Source: an uncultured Cryomorphaceae bacterium (lineage in GTDB: Bacteria > Bacteroidota > Bacteroidia > Flavobacteriales > Schleiferiaceae). From it: a stretch of DNA of 64,000 bases. Shown piece after piece: positions 25,075 through 33,020 of the stretch; the first letter of the stretch is position 1; each line of letters begins with the position of its first letter. The notes beneath the pieces are model-generated. The model saw only the letters and a program-made list of their open reading frames with translations, was not told the DNA's origin and ran no database searches. The stretch spans positions 1,938,068-2,002,067 of the forward strand of contig CAKZJV010000007.1 of assembly GCA_937120475.1 (NCBI GenBank). The letters run 5' to 3'. Both the position numbers and the translations under genes were made by a program.

Positions 25075-26895
25075 TTAGTCAAATTTTTGCATTTCCACCA
25101 ACCTGCGATAAATACCATCCTTCGCCAACAACTGTTGATGGTTACCTCTTTCCGCAATCCTGCCTCCATCCATCACCACTATTTCATCGGCATGCTGAAT
25201 GGTGCTGAGGCGGTGGGCGATAACCAGCGAAGTACGGTTGGCCATAAGCTTATACAGTGCTTCCTGCACCAGTTTTTCGGATTCAGTGTCCAGGGCCGAG
25301 GTAGCTTCATCCAAAATAAGAATGGGCGGGTTTTTGAGCACCGCACGCGCAATACTGAGGCGTTGTTTTTGCCCTCCGCTAAGCTTGTTTCCACTGTCAC
25401 CTATATTGGTTTGGTAACCCTGTTCCAGTTTTTCAATAAACTCATGAGCATTGGCAATTTTGGCGGCCCGTACTACCTCTTCCAGGTTGGCCTCGGGCTT
25501 GCCCAGGGCTATATTGTAAAATATGCTCTCGTTAAACAAAAGCGACTCCTGGGTAACAATCCCCATCAGTGAGCGCAGGTCCTTGATTTTTAAGTCCCGA
25601 ACTTCCTGACCATCCAGGGTAAGTGAACCTCTGCTGATATCATAAAAGCGTGGTACCAGGTTGGTAAGTGTAGTTTTACCGCTCCCGGATTGCCCTACCA
25701 AAGCCACCATCTTTCCCTTCGGTACCTCCAGGCTCACCTCCCTCAAAACATCTTTTTCACCGTAGGCAAAGCTGACCTTATCGAGCTTAATCGATTCTTT
25801 GAAGTCATTGATGGGCAGCGCACCGGGTTTATCCTTGATGGGGTTTTCGGCATCCAGTATTTCAATCACTCTTTCGCTGGCCGCATTTCCTCTTTGGATG
25901 TGATAGGAGGCTTTGGACAGTGACTTGGCGGGTGGAATGATCTGGTAAAAGAACAGTACGTACGCAATAAACTGTTCGGCCGTAAAACCGCCCTCGTTCA
26001 GCACCAGGGTTCCCCCGTACCAAATGATTACAGCCATCACTACGGCACCCAGGAATTCGCTCAATGGTGAGGCCAGGTCATTCTTGCGCATTACACTGTT
26101 CATAAGGCGAAAGTATTGATCGATAGTACGCTGGAAGAGGTTCCCCTTGAGTTGTTCGGCATTAAAGGCTTTAATCACCTTAAGGCCGCTTAAGTTTTCC
26201 TCGGTTTGCGACATGAGCTCTCCCATTTTTTCCTGGGCTTTTACGGAGGAGCGCTTCAGGCTCTTGCCGATGGAGGTAACGATAAACGATACCACCGGGA
26301 GAAGAATAAACACAAACACCGTTAAAGCGGGGCTCATCCATATCAATATGGCCAGCGAGGCAATAATCATGATCGGTTCCCTGAAGAACATTTCAATGGT
26401 CATAAGCATGGACCATTCTATTTCCTTGAGGTCGGTGGTCATACGCGAAATAATGTCGCCTTTGCGCTGCTCGGTAAAAAAGGAAATCGGCAAGGCCAGT
26501 ATTTTGTGATGCAGGTCGGCCCGCAAGTCACGGGTTACTCCGTTGCGCAGTGGGGTAATGCTGAATAGGGCCAGGTAATTGAACAGGTTCTTAAAGAAAA
26601 AGGCAGTGACCACCCATATACATACGTAAAGCAGGGCATCGGACTGCCCTACTTCCTGGAAGCGGGTGCCTATTTCATAGTTCAGGTAATCCCGTGCATA
26701 GCTTATCAGGTCGCCATCCATTTGGGGCGGGCTGAGGTCACCGGTGGCGTTATTGAAAATAATGCCCAAAACCGGTATTACCAGCCCGATGGACACCAGT
26801 GAGAAAAGTATGGAAAGGAGATTGAACAGGACGTTGAAAGCGATATTTACCCGAAAGGGGCGGGTATATCGAAGTATTCTCCAAAAGGGTTTCAT
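25075..26895 (-). CDS. ABC exporter with fused membrane and ATPase domains (MsbA type)
   Basis: From the ATG at 26895 the protein has 606 residues, the usual half-transporter length. The frame is open further upstream, but a start at MKPFWRILRYTRP matches family members. Six transmembrane helices occupy about residues 15-320. The ATPase domain shows Walker A GQSGSGKTT (~395), Q-loop TQESLLFN, signature LSGGQKQR (~500) and Walker B ILILDEATSALD. MsbA-like exporters flip lipid A core or other hydrophobic substrates. The substrate is not set by the sequence. Confidence 0.92.
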   Translation of the reverse strand: MKPFWRILRYTRPFRVNIAFNVLFNLLSILFSLVSIGLVIPVLGIIFNNATGDLSPPQMDGDLISYARDYLNYEIGTRFQEVGQSDALLYVCIWVVTAFFFKNLFNYLALFSITPLRNGVTRDLRADLHHKILALPISFFTEQRKGDIISRMTTDLKEIEWSMLMTIEMFFREPIMIIASLAILIWMSPALTVFVFILLPVVSFIVTSIGKSLKRSSVKAQEKMGELMSQTEENLSGLKVIKAFNAEQLKGNLFQRTIDQYFRLMNSVMRKNDLASPLSEFLGAVVMAVIIWYGGTLVLNEGGFTAEQFIAYVLFFYQIIPPAKSLSKASYHIQRGNAASERVIEILDAENPIKDKPGALPINDFKESIKLDKVSFAYGEKDVLREVSLEVPKGKMVALVGQSGSGKTTLTNLVPRFYDISRGSLTLDGQEVRDLKIKDLRSLMGIVTQESLLFNESIFYNIALGKPEANLEEVVRAAKIANAHEFIEKLEQGYQTNIGDSGNKLSGGQKQRLSIARAVLKNPPILILDEATSALDTESEKLVQEALYKLMANRTSLVIAHRLSTIQHADEIVVMDGGRIAERGNHQQLLAKDGIYRRLVEMQKFD

Positions 26896-26931
26896 TGCGG
26901 CAAAGTTAAGGCTATTCGCCTTCGGCTTAAC

Positions 26932-26980
26932 AAAAAACAAAAGCAAAGAGCCTTGCAAACCCATCGGGCTCACAAGGCTC
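26932..26980 (-). terminator. Terminator of the susCD operon
   Basis: On the minus strand GAGCCTTG (26980-26973) pairs with CAAGGCTC (26955-26948), with a further CCC/GGG pairing inside, and T-rich sequence extends to about 26932. It lies 24 bp after the last gene of the operon. Confidence 0.75.
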
Positions 26981-27004
26981 AAAACCTCTCAGACTAAATC
27001 TTTA

Positions 27005-27868
27005 TCAGGGGCAATCCATCGTAAACCCAATAGCCGAGGTGCTACGGTCGGCTGAAGATGTGTATTGCCTGCGGATAACTGCCGCTTTGAATTCAATAAT
27101 GGTTTTTCCGGCTGGTACATTGAAAAACTCCAAAGGCTGAATTTGCTTTTGAAAAGTATTGTTACCCATGTACTCCATCTGCAGTTTAGGGTTGGTACCG
27201 GCTGTAAAGAAGGATGGCTCAATCAGTATTTTAGTACTGTCCGAAAGCAGGGCTTCGGGATAAAAATAGCAATCCCCGGGGGCCAGGTTTTGCATACTTA
27301 CCACGGTGTCTCTGCCATTTTCGTAAATAATGGTCATTAAATCCTCAGGCTTCGAAAAAGCCGGTACGTTGTAGAATGCCGGTTTTTCGGTATTGGGTGG
27401 ATCAATGGCTACTTTAAGGTCGTCTGATTTACGGTCAGGATCACCGTATCCTCCACCATCTTTGGGTTTTACCAAAAATTGAATGTCTTTGTTGTACACG
27501 GTAGCCGCATCCACCTCATAAAACTCCGTGGGGATCATAGAATAGCTGTAAATATTGGGGGCCTCTTTTTTCATTTTGAGCAGTTCGTTACTGCTTTTCC
27601 AGGCTTGCGCCCCGGTACCGTTGGTTTTAGGGTGTCCGGCCGGAAATTCGAAGGGGCTCCAGGTCCATATATAAAGATCGAGGCCACTGGCCGCATCGGC
27701 CTGTAGATTTTGCACGTACTCTTGAGAGCCGTCCAAAAGACTGATGTCCACTATGATTTTCAGGGAGTCTTCCGGGTCAATATCTTCAGCCGGAATGGTG
27801 CTTACCTGGGCAACCACCAAGGTTGAAAAGCTTACGCAAAGGCCTAATAAATATAAAATCCTTTTCAT
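27005..27868 (-). CDS. Secreted accessory protein of the starch locus, SusE/DUF4961-like
   Basis: The 287-residue protein has a type I signal peptide (cleavage near VVAQ, residue ~20). The rest is beta-rich with segments reminiscent of starch-binding accessory proteins, such as DLYIWTWSPFEF (residues ~65-76), EAPNIYSYSMIP, and FFNVPAGKTIIEFKAAV near the end. There is no lipobox and no T9SS sorting domain. It is the last gene of the SusC-SusD-DUF5004-like run, 3 bp after the previous gene, so a role in outer-surface maltodextrin handling is inferred from context. The family name is tentative. Confidence 0.6.
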   Translation of the reverse strand: MKRILYLLGLCVSFSTLVVAQVSTIPAEDIDPEDSLKIIVDISLLDGSQEYVQNLQADAASGLDLYIWTWSPFEFPAGHPKTNGTGAQAWKSSNELLKMKKEAPNIYSYSMIPTEFYEVDAATVYNKDIQFLVKPKDGGGYGDPDRKSDDLKVAIDPPNTEKPAFYNVPAFSKPEDLMTIIYENGRDTVVSMQNLAPGDCYFYPEALLSDSTKILIEPSFFTAGTNPKLQMEYMGNNTFQKQIQPLEFFNVPAGKTIIEFKAAVIRRQYTSSADRSTSAIGFTMDCP

Positions 27869-27871
27869 CGC

Positions 27872-28360
27872 TTATTTTCTTTTAAAGGTGTACTGGTACG
27901 CGGCATACTGCTTATCGCAGGCCGTAAGAACATTACTTATACCCATTACCGGGTCGATGGCACGAACCATGTTCAAAAGGTCAAAATTAACCGTGTCCTG
28001 CCCGTTGGTGATCATGCGTAAACCCGTTGGAAAACCCTGATCATTTACCTGGTAGCTAAATGTACCCGATGTACCGAATGGGCTACCGGCAAGAGTTCCG
28101 TTTTCAACGGAATAAGTATTGTCGGTTACGTCAAAATTTAAAGCCAACCGAGCAGACTGGTTTAAATAGTAATCGGATATTTCGGTTTTTTCAGGCACGG
28201 GCAACGAAAGGTCGTTCACCTCCACCTTCATAATTTCCCAACTACCGCTTATACCCTCGGTAAGGCTATAATATTCGCCAGCACCGCGTTCGGTTATATC
28301 CGGCTTACAGGCCACCAGGGCCCATAAAATTATCAGATTAAGAAAGTTTATCTTTTTCAT
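27872..28360 (-). CDS. Lipoprotein of the starch locus, DUF5004-like
   Basis: I use the ATG at 28360, giving 162 residues with a lipobox LVAC at residues ~15-18 (mature Cys 18). The mature part has GISGSWEIMKVEVNDLSLP and later SARLALNFDVTDNTYSV, a lipocalin-like strand pattern seen in DUF5004 proteins that accompany SusCD in Bacteroidota maltose loci. It lies 10 bp downstream of susD and 3 bp upstream of the next gene, so it belongs to the operon. It probably sits on the outer membrane. No catalytic motif is visible. Confidence 0.65.
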   Translation of the reverse strand: MKKINFLNLIILWALVACKPDITERGAGEYYSLTEGISGSWEIMKVEVNDLSLPVPEKTEISDYYLNQSARLALNFDVTDNTYSVENGTLAGSPFGTSGTFSYQVNDQGFPTGLRMITNGQDTVNFDLLNMVRAIDPVMGISNVLTACDKQYAAYQYTFKRK

Positions 28361-28370
28361 ACTCCGTTTT

Positions 28371-29765
28371 TTAATTGCAACCACCGGTGGGGTTCAATTC
28401 GAATAAGTCTGTTTTTTCAGAAATCGGGAATTGCAAAATCATACCGTTGCAATCCCAGGCATCACCACGCACTGAAATGTTTTCTCCTTCAATGGCTCCC
28501 ATTCTCTTCAATTGTGTAAAACGGTCGCCTTCACCAAACATTTCAATTCTTCTTTCATAACGGGCCGCCTCTATAATGGCCGTTGCGGATGCGCCTGCAC
28601 TTAGGTTCCTGGAGGGACCTCCGTAGGCACGTTCACGAACATCATTTACATCCTGAACAGCTGTGGCTAAATCCAGTCCGGCTTCAGCCAGAGCTTCAGC
28701 ACGCAGCAGTTTGAGATCGGTAAGGTGGAGAATAGCCACGTTAAAGTTTTGTTTATCGAATTTGGTGCACACCACCGTTTCATCCGGCTCCCCTTCTTTG
28801 GCAATCACAAAAAAGTCAAGCCTCTGATCGGAGGTATCAGCGGCATAAATATTATAAAAATCACGGGTGGGTTTCAATTGTGCATTGCCATTTATTGCCC
28901 GGTAATTGCCATTTAGCGCGGCCGATGCATTAAAGTTAATACCCGCGTCAATATCCAGGTAGCTATCCAACCACCAGATGGCTTCGGAGGGTACATCGTT
29001 GATCAAATGCCGATCAACACTAGAGCCCAGGCTATACCGGCCACTATTGATCACTTCAGATGCCGCCTGGGCCGCCTCGTTATAGTTGCCTTGCTGAAAA
29101 TAAACCTTAGCTAACAGGGCCCTGGCCGCATCCTGGGTAGCGTAAATGCTATTGGATACCGGCAATAAACTTATGGCCTCAGTAAGGTCGTTGATAATGA
29201 ATTGATAAACTTCCTCCACGCTACTGCGGCCGATCAGTTCGTTGGTGGAAACATCCTTAACAGCAATACCAGGGTGGGTATTGTCATTACTGTAACCATA
29301 GGTATGAGCAAAAATCTTTACCACTTCAAAATGACCCAATGCCCTCAGGAAATAGCACTCCCCCTTGATACGGTTGGCTTCCACCAAACTGAAATCAAAG
29401 TTATTCACTACCTCTAAAACCCGGTTTACCTTGAAAATGGAGGCATATGGGGCTCCATAAGTGTTTCCTACCGTAGAGTTAAAAAACAGTACGTTATGGC
29501 GGTAAATCTGATCGAAATCGGTATTGTCGGTTGGCTGTTGCAGGTCATCGGCCATCAGGTCGCTGAATACCTGGAAACTTCCTCCCAGGTAGCCGGGTAC
29601 TGAACCGTAAGCGCTGTTCAACAGGGATTCCACACCTTCCTTAGTGCTCAGCACTTCATCTTCCTCCAGGTTTGATCCTTCGGGGTCAAACTCCAGAATC
29701 TTTTCGCAGGAAACGGTAAGGCTTAGGGCAACTATACAACTAATGAAATAATATATCTTTTTCAT
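28371..29765 (-). CDS. susD: SusD/RagB-family starch-binding outer-membrane lipoprotein
   Basis: The 464-residue lipoprotein has a signal with lipobox LTVSC (Cys ~20), the SusD N-terminal pattern (EFDPEGSNLEEDEVLSTKEGVESLLNSAYG), the TPR-containing centre (RIKGECYFLRALGHFEVVKIF, residues ~134-154; ARALLAKVYFQQGNYNEAAQAASEVI), and the C-terminal RRIEMFGEGDRFTQLKRMG typical of SusD/RagB. SusD caps the TonB-dependent channel SusC and binds the sugar at the cell surface. The whole locus points to maltodextrins or starch. It is 5 bp after susC. The symbol is by family and context. Confidence 0.92.
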   Translation of the reverse strand: MKKIYYFISCIVALSLTVSCEKILEFDPEGSNLEEDEVLSTKEGVESLLNSAYGSVPGYLGGSFQVFSDLMADDLQQPTDNTDFDQIYRHNVLFFNSTVGNTYGAPYASIFKVNRVLEVVNNFDFSLVEANRIKGECYFLRALGHFEVVKIFAHTYGYSNDNTHPGIAVKDVSTNELIGRSSVEEVYQFIINDLTEAISLLPVSNSIYATQDAARALLAKVYFQQGNYNEAAQAASEVINSGRYSLGSSVDRHLINDVPSEAIWWLDSYLDIDAGINFNASAALNGNYRAINGNAQLKPTRDFYNIYAADTSDQRLDFFVIAKEGEPDETVVCTKFDKQNFNVAILHLTDLKLLRAEALAEAGLDLATAVQDVNDVRERAYGGPSRNLSAGASATAIIEAARYERRIEMFGEGDRFTQLKRMGAIEGENISVRGDAWDCNGMILQFPISEKTDLFELNPTGGCN

Positions 29766-29770
29766 AGGAT

Positions 29771-32700
29771 TTAGAAGCTTACGTTAAGGGAAAGACTATA
29801 GGTTCTCTCCTGGGGTGGAGTAAGATATGAGATGTTAGGGCTCATATTACGATCGGTAGGATTCTCAAAATCCCTGGCAATTTCCGGGTCAATACCGGGG
29901 TAATTGGTAAAGGTGAGCAGGTTGGTACCTATGAAGGCTATCCGCAACCCGTTAAGCCCCATTTTACGGGCGGCCTCGGGTTTAAAGTTATACGCAAAAG
30001 TGAGGTTGCGCAGGCGTGCGTAAGAGGCATCATGGAGCCAAAGTGTAGTATTGATCCACTCGGTAGTGGAACCCAGATTGGTAAAATCGAGGGTTAAACG
30101 TGGGTACATGGCCACATCACCGGGTTGCTGCCAACGATCGTAAATGTGCGGGGTTTTATTCCACCCGTCCATACGGCCCAATTGGCGCTTGGAAGAAGAG
30201 TCGTAAATATTACCCCCGATAGAATACACAAACAGGAAGCTCAGTTCAAACTGGTTATACTTAAAGGTGTTGGTAATACCACCGATGGCATCGGGCAGTA
30301 CTTTGCCCACGGGTACCCGGTTAACCGGGTCCCATTCCAGGGTTTCGTTACCATTTATATCAAGGTACACCGGTGCCCCGGTTTCCGGGTCAACGTGTGA
30401 ATGACGCACCAGGAAGTTGGTACCTACCGGGTAGCCGATCACCGTACGGGTATCGTTGGTACCCCCGGCTATGGCATCAGCACTGTAACCGCCCAGGCTG
30501 GTAATTTCATTGTAGTTGTAGGCGATGTTGAAGTTGGTGGTCCATTGCAAGCGCCCAGTAAGGTTGCGGGTCAAAATCTGGAACTCCACTCCCTCGTTAA
30601 GTATCTCTCCCACGTTATCCCAGTAAGTGGCAAAACCATTGTACCTGGGAATTCCAATCTCGAGGAAAACATCCGAAGAGGCTTTGCGGTAATAAGCCAG
30701 CTCACCGGTAATGCGATCTTCCCAAAGTCCGAACTCTAACCCCAAATCAAAATTTAGAGCCGACTCCCATTGGAGATTCGGGTTTTCCAGAACGTTGGGG
30801 GTAGCGGATGGTTGCTGGCCATAGGCAATACCCTGAACATTGTAGGTACTTCTCCATTGGTTAGGCTGTAAACCGGCACTACCCACGTAACCCAGGCTGG
30901 TTTTAAGTTTCAAGTAGTTGAATACCGGGCTGGTATTGAAAAAATCTTCTTCGGTTATAATCCAGCCTAAACCAACCGCAGGGAAAAAACCATATCGTTT
31001 GTTCCTGCCGAATTTGGAAGACCCATCGGCCCGCAGTGTTCCCTGAACAAAATACCGGTCTTTAAGGGAATAGTTAATCCGGGTAAAGAAGCTTAGAAAG
31101 TTGAACCTACGGTTATCTTCAGTATAAGTAGTATCAGGTTTGCGGGGATTATCCAGTTCGTAGTAGGGGCGGTCTACTTTAGGAATAACAAAGTCAGCAC
31201 CAACATTACCACTCTCATTAACGGTTTTAAAAGCCTGCAGGTAGTTAACACTCTGCTGGTACTCGGCCCCCAACATAATGTTCAGCTTGTTATCTTCATT
31301 GATCTTCAAGTCATAGGAACCGGTGGCAAACATGTTGTAATTATGTATCCACCTTGGAATATGAATGGCAATTCCATTGTCAGGAATAGAGTCCACCTGG
31401 TGAATATCGGGCTCCAGGAAGACATCTTCCGTTTGACGCATCAGGTCATAGGAGCCGGTAAAGTTGAAGGCCAGGTTATTAGTAGGGCTGTAAATAAAAT
31501 TCAAAGAGTTGATAGAGCGTATTTCACGAACCCGCCATTCCTTTTGTTCACGGAAAGCTACCGGGTTATTGCCGATACCAGCTTCCAGCCAGTAATCACC
31601 GGCCCTTACACTATCGCCATTACCGTTAACGCCATCTTCGGCCCAGTAAATGGGATAAATAGGTAGGGCCGTTGACATAGCAGCACCCAAGCCACCACTC
31701 CAGGCAGCATCCACACGATTGTTATCGCCCCTGGACAAGCTGGTAGAAACACCCAGCTTGAACTTCGGGCTTAAGCGGAAATCGGCATTGGCCCTACCGG
31801 AAAGTCGCTCGTAAGAGTTTCCTAAAAGGTAGCTTTCATTGCGGTCAAAAGAACCTCCCAGGTAGAAATTGTATTTCTCCGCTCCTTTCTGAACGTTGAA
31901 GTCGTACATCTGCTTTACTCCCGTACCTATGGTTTGGGAAACCCAATCGGTATTGTTTTGCTGGGCCTCTTCCCAACTGATGTTGGCAAAGGGAAAAGTG
32001 GGGGTGCCCACATTGCCGTCATTAACCCACGCCTCTTCGTACAGTTGAAGGTACTCAGGACCGGAAAGCATTTCGGGAACCCGGGTAGGCTCTGAAAAAC
32101 CTATGTTGGTATTGAACCCAAAGCGCAATCCTCCTTTTTTACCTCTTTTGGTGGTAATAAGGATTACCCCGTTGGCTCCCCGGGAACCGTAAATGGCCGT
32201 AGCCGAGGCGTCCTTAAGTATTTCAACCGATTCAATATCATTAGGGTTAATGGTAGCCAGCGGATTGGTATTCATACCCCCGCTATTACCATTAATAAAG
32301 TAATCCTGGGTAATAGGAATATTATCCACCACGTAGAGTGGATCACCGGCTGCACTGATGGAAGATATACCGCGGATACGCACTACCGATGGTGAAGCCG
32401 AAAGACCACTACCGGTTATAATCTGCACCCCGGGCGCTTTTCCCTGAATGGTATTTTCAAAACTGGGAGCGGGCATATCGGTAACATCCTTGGCACTCAA
32501 CCTTACAATGGAGCCAGTATTCTCCTTTCTCCTTTGCACACCATAACCTACAACCACAATTTCATCGAGGCTGTTGGACGATTCCACAAGTTGGATATCG
32601 AGGTTTTTTTGCGTGCTGGCCGTAACTTCAACCGGAATGGATTGGGTTTCAAACCCGATAAAAGATATCACAATAGTGATGGAGCCGGGTTGGATGTTAT

Positions 32701-32896
32701 CCAGCTTAAAGTAACCATCTGCATTAGTAATTGCACCTATGGAGGGTTGCTCCTTAACGGTTACGGCAGCGCCCGGTAAAGGGAGGCCGGTATCGTCAAT
32801 CACCTTTCCGCTGATAAGCTGTGCCACCGCAGAAAAATGGAGACCACTAAAAGCTAAAATGAAAACGAAAACAAAACGGGTAAATCTATTTTTCAT
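29771..32896 (-). CDS. susC: SusC/RagA-family TonB-dependent outer-membrane transporter
   Basis: From ATG 32896 the protein has 1041 residues. After the signal peptide (~1-25) come a carboxypeptidase-D-like N-terminal extension (ISGKVIDDTGLPLPGAAVTV), the DEIVVVGYG TonB-box region near residue 120, a plug with VVRIRGISSISAAGDPLYVVD, and a large beta-barrel ending in SLSLNVSF. It imports oligosaccharides with SusD. In front of the gene lie a perfect -7 element and a 21-bp palindrome matching the cluster operator, so it probably has its own regulated promoter. Confidence 0.93.
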   Translation of the reverse strand: MKNRFTRFVFVFILAFSGLHFSAVAQLISGKVIDDTGLPLPGAAVTVKEQPSIGAITNADGYFKLDNIQPGSITIVISFIGFETQSIPVEVTASTQKNLDIQLVESSNSLDEIVVVGYGVQRRKENTGSIVRLSAKDVTDMPAPSFENTIQGKAPGVQIITGSGLSASPSVVRIRGISSISAAGDPLYVVDNIPITQDYFINGNSGGMNTNPLATINPNDIESVEILKDASATAIYGSRGANGVILITTKRGKKGGLRFGFNTNIGFSEPTRVPEMLSGPEYLQLYEEAWVNDGNVGTPTFPFANISWEEAQQNNTDWVSQTIGTGVKQMYDFNVQKGAEKYNFYLGGSFDRNESYLLGNSYERLSGRANADFRLSPKFKLGVSTSLSRGDNNRVDAAWSGGLGAAMSTALPIYPIYWAEDGVNGNGDSVRAGDYWLEAGIGNNPVAFREQKEWRVREIRSINSLNFIYSPTNNLAFNFTGSYDLMRQTEDVFLEPDIHQVDSIPDNGIAIHIPRWIHNYNMFATGSYDLKINEDNKLNIMLGAEYQQSVNYLQAFKTVNESGNVGADFVIPKVDRPYYELDNPRKPDTTYTEDNRRFNFLSFFTRINYSLKDRYFVQGTLRADGSSKFGRNKRYGFFPAVGLGWIITEEDFFNTSPVFNYLKLKTSLGYVGSAGLQPNQWRSTYNVQGIAYGQQPSATPNVLENPNLQWESALNFDLGLEFGLWEDRITGELAYYRKASSDVFLEIGIPRYNGFATYWDNVGEILNEGVEFQILTRNLTGRLQWTTNFNIAYNYNEITSLGGYSADAIAGGTNDTRTVIGYPVGTNFLVRHSHVDPETGAPVYLDINGNETLEWDPVNRVPVGKVLPDAIGGITNTFKYNQFELSFLFVYSIGGNIYDSSSKRQLGRMDGWNKTPHIYDRWQQPGDVAMYPRLTLDFTNLGSTTEWINTTLWLHDASYARLRNLTFAYNFKPEAARKMGLNGLRIAFIGTNLLTFTNYPGIDPEIARDFENPTDRNMSPNISYLTPPQERTYSLSLNVSF

Positions 32897-32922
32897 ACAC
32901 CTCTTGTTAAGATTCGGTAACC

Positions 32923-32930
32923 CAAATGTA
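32923..32930 (-). promoter_or_regulatory. -7 promoter element of susC
   Basis: Read on the minus strand, TACATTTG matches TAnnTTTG fully. It lies 26 bp upstream of the susC ATG and 14 bp downstream of the operator at 32945-32965. Confidence 0.55.
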
Positions 32931-32944
32931 AATAAAAATTTTAC

Positions 32945-32965
32945 TAAGTGTAAAAAGTACACTTA
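32945..32965. promoter_or_regulatory. Cluster operator, susC promoter (perfect palindrome)
   Basis: TAAGTGTA (32945-32952), five spacer bases, then TACACTTA (32958-32965): a perfect 8-bp inverted repeat. The same pattern recurs at five more places in the starch cluster. It lies where the -33 region and just upstream of it would be, 14 bp from the -7 element. Confidence 0.65.
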
Positions 32966-33020
32966 AATTTTTGAGCATAAATCATTGGCTGTAAATCATT
33001 TCTGACTTAACGCTCTATTA

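Noticed and set aside
27005-27868. Gene as a lipoprotein with lipobox at Cys 11
   Set aside because: The hydrophobic stretch before that Cys is only seven residues long; a type I signal peptide with cleavage after VVA is more likely.
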